DNA of 19,794 nt from Clostridia bacterium (GCA_017452565.1 JAFTMF010000104.1:1-19794), one strand, 5' to 3'; shown: positions 5,555 to 13,587, counted from the stretch's first letter. Made by a program: numbers and translations. The notes: generated by a model not told the origin, from the letters alone.

Positions 5555-7228
5555 TCAGCCCTTTGCCAGGATCTGCACCTCGGAAACGCCGATGGTGTCG
5601 GCTTTATTGAAGGTGATAGTGATGGTCTGCACCTTAGTCTCGTGAGACAGCTCCAAAATCGCCGCAGAGCCTGCGTAGACCTGCTTGGAGCGCTTCACGT
5701 AAGAATCGGTGAGCACCTTTACGTCATCGATTACGTACAGTCCGTCGATTTCAATGCGGGCAACCGAGGTGAACATCTGCGCATAGTCGCCGCTGTTGTA
5801 GATCACGATAGAGGAAAGATCAACGGGACTGTCAAAGGTGAAGGTGAGAGTAGACACGCCGCCGTTTGTCTTGGCTTCGGCATCGGAGTAAGCCTTTCCT
5901 GCACCGGTGATGCCGTCGGTGAGATATTTCAGCGTGTCTTCGTTGAAATTATCGGAAGTAACCGTCGCCTTCCCTGCTACGTTGCTGAGTCCCGAAACCG
6001 CGTCGGGCACCTTCTGTGCGGTCAGCGTGGGACCGTTGACGTAGAGCGTGCCGTCCTCACGGTAGCCTACCGCATCAATGGTAAAGTGACGCCATACGTC
6101 GGTGTTGGGAATCAAAGTGTGATAAACGATATAGTCTTCCTCGCCGATGGAGAGGAACATCGCGTGACCGGTACCAATGAAGTAGTCCCAGTTGTCCTCG
6201 CTGTCGGGAAAGATACCCATAATCTGCGCCTGACCGTCGGGGAGCTTGGTGAAATCGCCCAGAGGATCGGTAGAGATAGCGTAGCCCAGACTGTAATACT
6301 TGGAGCCGAAGTAGTTTGCACTATAGGTGAGGTAGTAAACGCCGTTATGCTTGAGCATATAGGGCCCCTCGTTCCACATTGCGTTGGCGTCCTGCACTTC
6401 CCACTGCTGGGTGAACTTACCGGTCTCGTTGATGGTACTTCTACCTACCTCAGTGAGTTTTACAGGCTTGGCACCCTCTTTGATGGTGTAGGGATTCTCC
6501 AGCTGGATTCCCCAGATAGTGGAGCGGCGAGTGCTGTTGGTTCCGCCGGAGGAGGAGTTATCACCGATCTGATCACGGGCGAAGTAATAGTACATCGAGC
6601 CGTCATCATCGATGAACAGAGAGCCGTCGATGGTGGGGAAATTGCTGCCGAAGTCGAAGACCGGCTTCTTTCCGTTGACCGTGTCGGAGATTTTGTTGAT
6701 GAAGGGTCCTGCAGGGCTGTCGGCTATCGCAACGCTGCAATGGAGCACACCGCCATCACCGGTAGCGGCGGTATAGTACATATAATATTTGCCGTCGATT
6801 TCAAATACCTCGGGCGCCCACAGACGGCTGGTGCACCAATCGCCTTTGGCAGGCTTGAAGCAGACGCCGCCGTTTTTCCAGTTGATCAGGTCGGTGGAGG
6901 TGTAGTATTCAAAAGTCTCTTCAATCTTACCGGGATTGGAATACTTTCGGGTCGTACCATAGAGGTAGAAGGTGCCGGTTTCTTCGTGATAGAACAGGAA
7001 AGGGTCACCGGCCAGAGGGCCGTCCTTGAAGGAACCGTTATGGTAGAACAGATCGGAGGTATCAGCAGAGGTTTGGGGGTTTTTGAAAGAGAGCGTTTCG
7101 TCAAAGGTGGGGACGAATTCGGTAGAACCGGCAGGAGTGGTGGTCGTATTAGCGGGTGTCTGCTGACAGCCCATCAGCACGCTTACAGTGCAAGCCAGTG
7201 CTAAACATAACAATAACAGTTTTTTCAT
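5555..7228 (-). CDS. Glycoside hydrolase family 43 lipoprotein with C-terminal discoidin-like domain
   Basis: This 557-residue secreted, lipid-anchored protein starts with a signal peptide ending in the lipobox LMGC (Cys21), then a short TTTT linker. Residues ~60-395 form the five-bladed GH43 propeller, with the expected residues: Asp75 in AGDPF (general base), Asp201 in TIDGS (pKa modulator), Glu287 in WNEGPY (general acid) and His355 in GTGHAM. Known GH43 members cleave alpha-L-arabinofuranosyl or beta-D-xylosyl linkages in arabinan, arabinoxylan or xylan; the exact substrate is unresolved. Residues ~410-555 look like an F5/8 type C (CBM32-like) beta-sandwich (YLTDG, then TFTFDSPVDLSSIVIYN), probably for carbohydrate binding. 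The ATG follows AAAGGAAA. It is monocistronic, with its own promoter at 7266-7294 and a terminator upstream. No sugar transporter lies beside it, so uptake must be encoded elsewhere. Confidence 0.93.
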   Translation of the reverse strand: MKKLLLLCLALACTVSVLMGCQQTPANTTTTPAGSTEFVPTFDETLSFKNPQTSADTSDLFYHNGSFKDGPLAGDPFLFYHEETGTFYLYGTTRKYSNPGKIEETFEYYTSTDLINWKNGGVCFKPAKGDWCTSRLWAPEVFEIDGKYYMYYTAATGDGGVLHCSVAIADSPAGPFINKISDTVNGKKPVFDFGSNFPTIDGSLFIDDDGSMYYYFARDQIGDNSSSGGTNSTRRSTIWGIQLENPYTIKEGAKPVKLTEVGRSTINETGKFTQQWEVQDANAMWNEGPYMLKHNGVYYLTYSANYFGSKYYSLGYAISTDPLGDFTKLPDGQAQIMGIFPDSEDNWDYFIGTGHAMFLSIGEEDYIVYHTLIPNTDVWRHFTIDAVGYREDGTLYVNGPTLTAQKVPDAVSGLSNVAGKATVTSDNFNEDTLKYLTDGITGAGKAYSDAEAKTNGGVSTLTFTFDSPVDLSSIVIYNSGDYAQMFTSVARIEIDGLYVIDDVKVLTDSYVKRSKQVYAGSAAILELSHETKVQTITITFNKADTIGVSEVQILAKG

Positions 7229-7265
7229 ATTCGTTTCCTTTCAAGATGATGATCTTAACTGATTT

Positions 7266-7294
7266 ATTCTATCACAGATTCCAATATTTTGCAA
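7266..7294 (-). promoter_or_regulatory. Promoter of the GH43 gene
   Basis: TTGCAA (7294-7289) and TAGAAT (7271-7266) on the minus strand are 17 bp apart; expected start near 7259, leader ~31 nt. Confidence 0.75.
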
Positions 7295-7314
7295 TAGAAT
7301 GCCCTAAACATCGT

Positions 7315-7363
7315 AAAAAACGGGACGAATCCTGCCCAATATGGGAAGGTTGTCCCGTTTTTT
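7315..7363 (-). terminator. Terminator of the 1013-residue fusion gene
   Basis: AAAAAACGGGAC (7315-7326) pairs with GTCCCGTTTTTT (7352-7363); an inner stem-loop is built from CCT/AGG and CCC/GGG around AATAT. There is a T-run after the stem on both strands. On the minus strand it separates the fusion gene (ends 7472) from the GH43 promoter. Confidence 0.88.
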
Positions 7364-7471
7364 CACAGCGTGAGGCAGATATTCCGTAGCCATAAGAATC
7401 GATTGGCCACGAACCGCCTGCCATAATCTGTCGAGTATGTTATGGCACAGTTTTTGAGAACCTGCGCTCTC

Positions 7472-10400
7472 TTATCGAATATACTTCTGCATAAAATCGA
7501 TAATCAACTTGCGCGTCTCCTCTGCCGCATTGGCGGTGAGGAAGGGACGCTCGGGATGCCATTGGAGGGCGAGGATCTTCATATCGTCGGAGTAGAATGC
7601 CTCCACCACGTCGTTTTCCACATCCACGGCCAGCGGCTCAAAGCAAGGCGCAAGATCGTCTGTATAGATCACGTCCTCGTGGAAATTGTTGATGTGGATG
7701 GTGCGGTTCTCCTTCACCAATTTTACCGGATGATCCAGCTGACGGGGACGCGCCACTCTCAGCGTAGGATGATATCGGAGCTTACCGCCGAAGAGCACGT
7801 TCATATATTGCATCCCTCGGCAAATGGCGATGACCGGGATCTGATGCATCACACAGTAGCGGATCAACTTTTCTTCGGTGCGATCCCGATTGGGCTGAAC
7901 CGATTCGGTATGGGGGTGATCGTACCAAGAGGGAGCCAGTGCGCCGCCGCCTGCAACGATCAGCAGATCGCGCTTTTTGTCGAAGAGCTTCTCCACGTTT
8001 TTGGTATAGTTGGAGACCGGCTTGGGGATGAAGCCCAAGAGCTCACAGAAGCGCATATACGCCGCTTCCTGCACGTCGGTGGGATAGCCGTAGGCGTTCA
8101 CGCTCTCCCTTTGGGTAATGAGCGCAGACAGATTGTGATACTGGATGCCTTCGTCGATCTTCTCGGCCTTACAGTCAATGCGCAGATAGGACATTTTGGA
8201 TACTTCCGAGTAGATCTTCTCTCCGCAACCGATGGCGGCAGGAATTTCGAACTCGGCACAGCGGATCGCCATATGAGAAGCGGCACCGCCGTATTTAGTG
8301 ATAAAGCCCTTGATAGATTTCGCAAAAATCCATTCATAGCCGGGGTCTGCCGTGGGAACTACTACTATCTTATCAGTGAGGTCGGCGTAGCGCTCCTCTT
8401 CCAACAGCACTACTTCCCCTTCTGCGGCTTTAGAGGTAATAAAGTTTGGGCGTGCTTCGTAGACGGGGATCATATCCAGACTCTCGTCAGACAATACCAC
8501 CTCGGGCAGGATCAGTTCCCTATCCTTTTCGTAGTCCTTGGACCTGCGGGTCAGGCGATCCTCCCAAAATACCTTCAGACCGGATGCGGTGCATCCCTCG
8601 GGCACGTCGGAGAAATCGGCGACCTCCAGCCAAGAGAGATCGTTTCGAGTGATCTGTAGCATCTCGCCCAGCTTTTGGATCAACTCCAGCACAAGGCTGA
8701 GGGAGCGGGTAAACTCAAATTTGAAATACTCTCGCTGCTCAATGGCGCAAGTCATAAAGTCCATAAAAGCGAGGGGGGAACAATCGAATCCGGCGCGGGA
8801 GAGAGCTGCGGAAAGACGCTTTTCGTCCAGACGGTATTTTTCACGGCGACCCGAGAAGGTCTGCTTCTTGCCCGAAATCGGACGGAAGGTCAGCTTATCA
8901 TAACGGTCAGTGCGGATATCATAAGTACCGGTACGAAGGTGACCGTATTTGCGGTCGAAGGTTGCGCGGTCCAGCTTACCGGCAGAGTAGGCATTGAAGT
9001 CCGCCTCGAACTTGGAGGAAACGGTATTCACCGAGGTCATAAAACGATCCATTTCGTCCTCGGTAAAGTCGCCTGCTTCCACCAAAGTCAAGCAGAATGC
9101 GCGCGCCATAAACGCCATACGAGCCTGACGGGCAAAGGGAGTAACACCTAACTCAGCGATGGCATCCAGTAGCATTTCAATGGTAGCGATCAGTTGATGA
9201 AGGTCAATCTCCTGCTCCACCGCCGCCTCGGTTGCCTCTCGCAGAGTGTTGAGACGGCCAAGCAATGCGCGGTCGCCTTCCAAAATGTCGCTTTGGGCAG
9301 CGATGGCATGGTCGGTGAGCTTTTTCAGCTCGGTCAGGAGCAGATTGCGCTCCTCTTCTGTAAATCCTGCCGCAAGCAATTCCCTGCTACGCTCCTCGAT
9401 GGTGAAGTCGTAGCTGGTATAGACGATTTCAAACTCGATTTTATCGTGAGCGGTGAGGTTATTGCCCAGTTTCTGAGCATAAAAATGACAAAGCTTTTGA
9501 GCCAGTGTATCGGGGATCGACGCAGGCTGGAGGGAGAAGAAGGACTTGTCCAAGCTGATATAAGGCTTATTACCCAAGCGATACATCAGATCTCCGTCCA
9601 CCTTGCGATAGCCGAGTGGCAGCAAGCCTGCATTCCAAGCACCCGAGGTGATAATGTGACGATACAGCGAATAGTCCAGACTGCGGGGATTGGCACCGAT
9701 AATCTCGGAGGGATTCCAGAATGCCATATCTGACAGCAGCATCGTCTTATTCAGCAGGCCGGGAACGCTGTGATAATAGCGTTTCAGCGCCGCTTTACGG
9801 GCAAAATACTCGCTATCCTCCATCACACGCTCGGTTTTGTAGCCTGCCACCAGCGGACGAATCTGGAAAAGGATCACTTCCCCATCCGCATCTACCGCAA
9901 ACTCGATGTCCAGCGCAAGACCTTCCAGAATATGCTCCGCTTCTTGCACTGCAAGAAGCAACTGTGACCAGGGCGAAGGAAGCTGTTCCACCTCTGCGGA
10001 ACGGGAAACCCAAAGGGTTTTACCGCCTCTGCCGCCGGTAACCGAGTCGGTAGCGCCGCCGTCATCGTAGTTGATGAGATAATAGGGGCGGTTTCCCTGT
10101 AAATCACGGGTGAAGACTACGCCGCTGCACTTCACCGATTCTGCTTGCCGCTGAATCAGTACCTGCTCCAGCTCCAGCACGTCGATATCCTTTCGATAGG
10201 AGTGGATCACCGCCTCCACCGAATCGATGATCTGCGCCAGATCGGCAGAGTCTACGTCCAGCACGCTGCGGTAATGACCGGCATTGGATCGCCGCATATT
10301 GTCCTCGTTAGAGGAGGATGAGCGTACTACGATCCGACAGCCGCGGAACTGCTCCATAATCTCCCGGCAGACCTTTTCACGGTCAGCAAAAAAATCCCCG

Positions 10401-10513
10401 ATCTTCAGGATGTACATTTCCTCAATGCGAGAGAGGGTGAGCATACTCCGAAGGGCGTGGAGCGTATTGGCTTTGGTAGAGAGAATTTCGCTGTGAATGA
10501 TATGATCCTTCAT
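7472..10513 (-). CDS. Glutamine kinase-like / gamma-glutamyl hydrolase fusion (PPDK_N ATP-grasp + phosphohistidine + class I GATase)
   Basis: This 1013-residue cytoplasmic protein has three recognisable parts. Residues 1-225 are a PEP synthase/PPDK-type ATP-grasp: VVRSSSSNED (62-71), SNAGHYRSVLDV, SGVVFTRD (130-137), PYYLINYDDGG and LFQIRP (215-220). Residues ~240-680 are a long helical linker. Residues ~690-785 are the swivelling phosphohistidine domain with GGAASHMA (His747). There is no PEP-binding TIM barrel, so it is not a PEP synthase. Residues ~796-1013 are a class I glutamine amidotransferase/peptidase C26 domain: ITQRES, a GGGALAP loop, ICRGMQ (Cys898 nucleophile) and WHPE (His986, Glu988). 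The combination matches Campylobacter Cj1418 (L-glutamine kinase) fused to Cj1417 (gamma-glutamyl-CDP-amidate hydrolase), enzymes of phosphoramidate biosynthesis. The assignment to glutamine is inferred; a rifampin-phosphotransferase-like kinase is the main alternative. ATG follows AAAGGAAG. Monocistronic, with promoter 10563-10591. Confidence 0.85.
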   Translation of the reverse strand: MKDHIIHSEILSTKANTLHALRSMLTLSRIEEMYILKIGDFFADREKVCREIMEQFRGCRIVVRSSSSNEDNMRRSNAGHYRSVLDVDSADLAQIIDSVEAVIHSYRKDIDVLELEQVLIQRQAESVKCSGVVFTRDLQGNRPYYLINYDDGGATDSVTGGRGGKTLWVSRSAEVEQLPSPWSQLLLAVQEAEHILEGLALDIEFAVDADGEVILFQIRPLVAGYKTERVMEDSEYFARKAALKRYYHSVPGLLNKTMLLSDMAFWNPSEIIGANPRSLDYSLYRHIITSGAWNAGLLPLGYRKVDGDLMYRLGNKPYISLDKSFFSLQPASIPDTLAQKLCHFYAQKLGNNLTAHDKIEFEIVYTSYDFTIEERSRELLAAGFTEEERNLLLTELKKLTDHAIAAQSDILEGDRALLGRLNTLREATEAAVEQEIDLHQLIATIEMLLDAIAELGVTPFARQARMAFMARAFCLTLVEAGDFTEDEMDRFMTSVNTVSSKFEADFNAYSAGKLDRATFDRKYGHLRTGTYDIRTDRYDKLTFRPISGKKQTFSGRREKYRLDEKRLSAALSRAGFDCSPLAFMDFMTCAIEQREYFKFEFTRSLSLVLELIQKLGEMLQITRNDLSWLEVADFSDVPEGCTASGLKVFWEDRLTRRSKDYEKDRELILPEVVLSDESLDMIPVYEARPNFITSKAAEGEVVLLEEERYADLTDKIVVVPTADPGYEWIFAKSIKGFITKYGGAASHMAIRCAEFEIPAAIGCGEKIYSEVSKMSYLRIDCKAEKIDEGIQYHNLSALITQRESVNAYGYPTDVQEAAYMRFCELLGFIPKPVSNYTKNVEKLFDKKRDLLIVAGGGALAPSWYDHPHTESVQPNRDRTEEKLIRYCVMHQIPVIAICRGMQYMNVLFGGKLRYHPTLRVARPRQLDHPVKLVKENRTIHINNFHEDVIYTDDLAPCFEPLAVDVENDVVEAFYSDDMKILALQWHPERPFLTANAAEETRKLIIDFMQKYIR

Positions 10514-10535
10514 AACGCTTCCTTTCAGGACAAGG

Positions 10536-10583
10536 CAAAAAATCCGCAGAATTTGTTACTCTATTGTAACAAATTCTGCGGAT
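10536..10583 (-). terminator. Terminator of the TRIC channel gene, with the next gene's promoter inside it
   Basis: A perfect 18-bp stem (10542-10559 with 10566-10583) has a 6-nt loop and is followed on the minus strand by a T-run (six T counting the last stem base). It lies ~20 bases after the TRIC stop codon. The -10 box of the fusion gene falls in its loop and arm. Confidence 0.88.
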
Positions 10584-10591
10584 ATTGTCAA
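10563..10591 (-). promoter_or_regulatory. Promoter of the kinase/hydrolase fusion gene, nested in a terminator hairpin
   Basis: TTGACA (10591-10586) and TACAAT (10568-10563) on the minus strand are 17 bp apart, a 6/6 plus 5/6 match. Expected start is near 10556, inside the 3' arm of the TRIC terminator; the new transcript thus lacks the hairpin's 5' arm and cannot terminate itself. Confidence 0.8.
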
Positions 10592-10604
10592 GGATTATTT
10601 CCGA

Positions 10605-11267
10605 TTATGTATCGTCTCCCAATTCTTTGAGCTTGGGCAGACTCCAGCGGAAAACGGTTGCCAGCATACGGATGGTAATCACCACTCCAATACCGCACAA
10701 AACCGCTACCAGATCGTTGGCTCCCCAAATATGAAGGCTCCAATAGAGTCCACTGCCTGCCGCCGATGCCAGCGCATAGATGTGCTTGGTCAGGACTCCC
10801 GGAACCTTGGCGCACATCAGATCCCGTAGGATGCCGCCACCGCATCCGGTGGTAACGCCCAAAAAGATGCAAAAGAAAAGATTATTGGCGTGGCCGATTT
10901 CCAGCGCGATTTGGACGCCCACTACCGAGAAGGTGCCCAGTCCGATGGCGTCGAACACGTTGTTAATCTGCTCCAGCTGAGTAAGATGGGAGCGGTAGCC
11001 GTTTTGAAAGAATCGTGCCAAAACAAACACCGCAAGTGCAGAAAGGCTGGCAACGGTGAGATATTCGAAATTGGAAAATGCACGAGGAGGAATCTGCCCC
11101 AGTAGCAGATCGCGCAGTACGCCGCCTCCCAGTGCGGTCAGACAGCCCAGCACCACAACCCCCAACAAATCCAGCTTCTTCCCGATAGCGTGGATCGCGC
11201 CGGACACCGAGAATGCCACCGTACCAATGAGCTCGGTAATATGGATCAGTATTTCCGTGATAATCAT
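10605..11267 (-). CDS. TRIC (trimeric intracellular cation channel)/UPF0126 family membrane protein
   Basis: This 220-residue integral membrane protein has about seven helices arranged as two homologous UPF0126 halves. Each half carries the diagnostic glycine-rich kink: TALGGGVLRDLLLGQIPP near residue 45-62 and TGCGGGILRDLMCAKVP near 139-155. Bacterial members (YadS/YicG type) are homotrimeric channels for monovalent cations, and some are linked to glycine uptake; the substrate here is unknown. The full length of the family is present. ATG (11265-11267) is preceded by AAGGAGA at a slightly long spacing of ~12. It has its own promoter (11314-11342) and terminator, so it is monocistronic, and nothing in the neighbouring genes suggests a shared pathway. 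Confidence 0.92.
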   Translation of the reverse strand: MIITEILIHITELIGTVAFSVSGAIHAIGKKLDLLGVVVLGCLTALGGGVLRDLLLGQIPPRAFSNFEYLTVASLSALAVFVLARFFQNGYRSHLTQLEQINNVFDAIGLGTFSVVGVQIALEIGHANNLFFCIFLGVTTGCGGGILRDLMCAKVPGVLTKHIYALASAAGSGLYWSLHIWGANDLVAVLCGIGVVITIRMLATVFRWSLPKLKELGDDT

Positions 11268-11313
11268 TTATAATATAGTCTCCTTAATTCGTCAAGGTTT
11301 CATATGCAGGAAT

Positions 11314-11342
11314 ATTATACTGATGAAGCGGCGAATTGTAAA
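11314..11342 (-). promoter_or_regulatory. Promoter of the TRIC channel gene
   Basis: TTTACA (11342-11337) and TATAAT (11319-11314) on the minus strand are 17 bp apart, matching 5/6 and 6/6. Confidence 0.82.
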
Positions 11343-11357
11343 GACGTTTTTTTCGAA

Positions 11358-11405
11358 ACTTCAAAAAAATATTTCGGAGTTTTTGAAATACTCCGAAATA
11401 TTTTT
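11358..11405 (-). terminator. Terminator of the amidohydrolase gene
   Basis: A 16-bp stem (11365-11380 with 11390-11405; core TTTCGGAGT/ACTCCGAAA extended by A/T pairs) has a 9-nt loop. Seven T follow on the minus strand, and five T are at the base on the + strand, so it may work both ways. It sits ~57 bases after the stop at 11462. Confidence 0.85.
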
Positions 11406-11461
11406 AGGTTTATTCGAAATCAATTCGGCGTATGCCATTCTGCGCAGAAATGCGGGAAGCA

Positions 11462-12337
11462 TTAGGTCAAGTTCAGAAAGCGTACGGCGTTCTCCCACAG
11501 AATCGCCCTTCTCTCCTCTTCCAACAAAGGGAGACGGAAAAAGCGTGTCAATTCTTCCGATGCGGTGGTCACGGGATAGTCGGTGCCGAAGAAGATCCGA
11601 TCAACGCCGAAGCTGCGAATCAGCTCCAGTGCGCGAGGGGTGGGCAGTGACCAGAGCACGCTGGAGGTATCGAACCACACGTTGGGCAGGCCGATGAGCT
11701 GATCGCTCTCATCCCACGCACGGTACGCCCCCAGATGAGCGGCGATAAATCGCACCTTTGGAAATGCCCTTGCAACCTTTACCAGCTTGTCCGGCGAGGA
11801 ATAGCGGTAATCTGCCCGATGGTCGCCCATATGAAAATACACCGGCAAATCGGCCTCGGAGAGTAGAGCGTACAGTTTGCACAGCCGTGGATCGTCGATA
11901 TCCACCTTTTGGATATCGGGATGAATCTTCACACCCTTGGCTCCCAGCAGTTTGGCTCGCTCAATTTCCGCTTCCATATGAGGATAGTCCTGATGCATTC
12001 CGATGAACGCTACCGCACGAAATCCTTCGGTTCTTGCCGCAGATGCGTTGCGAAGCACTGCCGCATTGACGTGCTCCACCTGCTGAGGATTGGTAGCAAC
12101 CCCTAACAGTGCAAATCCGTAGACGTCGGCGTCCCGACAGCTTTGGAAAAGGCCTTCCACCGTCCCGCTGCACTTGGCAGTGAATGAATAAAACTGATTC
12201 AATGCGCCCACTGCTTTGGGTGCAATCGCATCGGGATAGACGTGAGTATGCATATCAAAGATCCGATAATCTGCCCATGGCAGTCGATCGGGCTCGTCTT
12301 CTCTGTCCAGAATCGGACGCAAAATCGGCTCTACCAT
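11462..12337 (-). CDS. Metal-dependent amidohydrolase (Amidohydro_2/TIM-barrel family)
   Basis: This 291-residue cytoplasmic TIM-barrel hydrolase has the amidohydrolase metal site in order: DMHTH (His30, His32), GVKIHPD (Lys137, His139), YFHMGDH (His169), AAHLGAY (His201) and FGTDYP (Asp253). This spacing is that of the Amidohydro_2 group, which includes aminocarboxymuconate-semialdehyde decarboxylase-like decarboxylases and 2-pyrone-4,6-dicarboxylate lactonase-like hydrolases, so hydrolysis and non-oxidative decarboxylation are both possible. Many clostridial members have no known substrate. ATG at 12335-12337 follows AAAAGGAG. It is monocistronic, with promoter 12370-12398 and terminator 11358-11405; the neighbours give no pathway clue. 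Confidence 0.92.
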   Translation of the reverse strand: MVEPILRPILDREDEPDRLPWADYRIFDMHTHVYPDAIAPKAVGALNQFYSFTAKCSGTVEGLFQSCRDADVYGFALLGVATNPQQVEHVNAAVLRNASAARTEGFRAVAFIGMHQDYPHMEAEIERAKLLGAKGVKIHPDIQKVDIDDPRLCKLYALLSEADLPVYFHMGDHRADYRYSSPDKLVKVARAFPKVRFIAAHLGAYRAWDESDQLIGLPNVWFDTSSVLWSLPTPRALELIRSFGVDRIFFGTDYPVTTASEELTRFFRLPLLEEERRAILWENAVRFLNLT

Positions 12338-12369
12338 ATTGAGTCTCCTTTTCCTTTTCGTTCGCTCTT

Positions 12370-12398
12370 ATTGTAGCACGCCCGCCCACATCTGTCAA
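12370..12398 (-). promoter_or_regulatory. Promoter of the amidohydrolase gene
   Basis: TTGACA (12398-12393) and TACAAT (12375-12370) on the minus strand are 17 bp apart. Expected start near 12363, leader ~26 nt. Confidence 0.87.
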
Positions 12399-12413
12399 GT
12401 GTATTTTCACCTA

Positions 12414-12448
12414 TGCAAAAATCCCCTCTCCTGTACGGAGAGGGGATT
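12414..12448 (-). terminator. Terminator of the lectin-like lipoprotein gene
   Basis: A 12-bp stem (12420-12431 with 12437-12448, core ATCCCCTCTCC/GGAGAGGGGAT) has a TGTAC loop and five T after it on the minus strand. It lies 25 bases beyond the stop codon. Confidence 0.88.
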
Positions 12449-12473
12449 GATAGGTTCAATATCCGTTTGCAGA

Positions 12474-13529
12474 TTATTCCTCGCGAACGCTGATTCTAAC
12501 CTTAACCTGTGCCTGCTTGCCTTCGGGCAGACCCTCGGTAATAGTGCCGAAGAAGCCGTAGCTGCCAACCTTATTGGGATCGTAGTCGGGACAAGTCCAA
12601 ACAACGGGCAGTACCTTCACTTCGGTGAAACCGTTCTCAAAGTGATCGAAGTCGGATGCCTGCAGAGTACGAACGGAGAATTCGGAGCACTCAAACAGCT
12701 GCTTGTAGGTACGCAGACCAACGGTGCCGTTTACCATAGTAGGATCAACGGTGCCCTCGTACATTGCGGTGCCGTCCAGCAGAACCACGAAGGTTTCGTT
12801 GTAAACGATTACTTCCAGGGTGTAATCCTGATTGGGAACGTAATCAAAATCAATGTTGGTGATGTGGTGCCATGCATTACCGGAAGCCTTACCTACACAG
12901 ATCTGACCTGCGGGATCGCCGATACCTACGTACATACCGTCGTAGGAGTCGGGTCCGTTGGGCGATACGTTGGCTGCGCGGAAAATGATACCGAAGTTGT
13001 TATCGGGAGCATCCGCAGTACCGCGAAGAACAGCCTTTACAACGTAGTTTGCATAAGCATCGGAGTCAGCCAGTGCCCATTCGGGATCGGTAATATATGC
13101 CTTCACCTTATCGGAAGCAGCGGTAGTAGCAAATTTGCCGTCCAGAGATACAATGCCGTCATTGTCGCAGAGAGTCCACGCTTCGCCAAACGCATCTGCG
13201 CTGGAGAAATCAGCATTGTGAAGCACTTTCGATTCACCGGTTGCCTCGCCGGGGATTACTACCTCCAGCTCGGAAGGAAGACCTGCAACTACTTCGTCAA
13301 AAGAGGTGCCAACCTTGACAACCTTGTTCTTGACAGACTCTACCTCGAAGTCGCTTTCAACCTTCTGGTTAATGGATGCATTGGGATCAGCGGTTACGGC
13401 AGGAGTCTTGGTAGTGGTTGTAGTGGTGGTGGAGCTTGCATCATCGGTGTCGCCTCCGCAGGCTACCAAAGACAGTGCCATAGCGCCGGCCAGCAGACAT
13501 ACAAACAGTTTTTGAATGTTTCTTTTCAT
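12474..13529 (-). CDS. Lipoprotein with a concanavalin-like domain apparently inserted in a Big_4 (Ig-like) domain
   Basis: This 351-residue lipid-anchored surface protein has a signal peptide with lipobox LVAC (Cys24) and a Thr-rich linker (33-46) that would hold the rest away from the membrane. Residues ~66-95 (VVKVGTSFDEVVAGLP) look like the first strands of a bacterial Ig-like domain 4. Residues ~302-349 (VLPVVWTCPDYDPNKVGSYGFFGTI) look like its last strands. Between them, ~100-295 resembles a beta-jelly-roll of the LamG/DUF1080 type (NADFSS, NFGIIFRAAN, GMYVGIG, DYTLEVIVYNETFVVLLDG), usually sugar-binding. No catalytic residues are evident. A role in glycan binding at the cell surface is inferred. 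ATG follows AGGAGG at 7 bases; the promoter is at 13559-13587. It is monocistronic. Confidence 0.82.
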   Translation of the reverse strand: MKRNIQKLFVCLLAGAMALSLVACGGDTDDASSTTTTTTTKTPAVTADPNASINQKVESDFEVESVKNKVVKVGTSFDEVVAGLPSELEVVIPGEATGESKVLHNADFSSADAFGEAWTLCDNDGIVSLDGKFATTAASDKVKAYITDPEWALADSDAYANYVVKAVLRGTADAPDNNFGIIFRAANVSPNGPDSYDGMYVGIGDPAGQICVGKASGNAWHHITNIDFDYVPNQDYTLEVIVYNETFVVLLDGTAMYEGTVDPTMVNGTVGLRTYKQLFECSEFSVRTLQASDFDHFENGFTEVKVLPVVWTCPDYDPNKVGSYGFFGTITEGLPEGKQAQVKVRISVREE

Positions 13530-13558
13530 AGAGATAACCTCCTAATATTGGTGCTTTT

Positions 13559-13587
13559 ATTATAGCACAATATGATTCATTTGGGAA
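13559..13587 (-). promoter_or_regulatory. Extended -10 promoter of the lectin-like lipoprotein gene
   Basis: On the minus strand TGCTATAAT gives a full -10 box (13564-13559) with the TGN extension; TTCCCA (13587-13582) is a weak -35 at 17 bp. The 5' untranslated part is short, ~23 nt. Confidence 0.72.

Noticed and set aside
5348..7204. 618-residue open frame on the + strand
   Set aside because: It is antisense to the GH43 gene and runs through the T-box leader; no start signal or recognisable domain.
7442..8659. 405-residue + strand frame and several others opposite the fusion gene
   Set aside because: They mirror the 1013-residue minus-strand gene, whose domains and catalytic residues are intact.
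7472..10513. Annotation as PEP synthase or pyruvate phosphate dikinase
   Set aside because: The C-terminal PEP/pyruvate-binding TIM barrel is missing and is replaced by a class I glutamine amidotransferase domain; only the ATP-grasp and phosphohistidine parts are shared.
12339..13565. 408-residue + strand frame
   Set aside because: Antisense to the lectin-like lipoprotein; no ribosome binding site and it reads through two terminators and a promoter.
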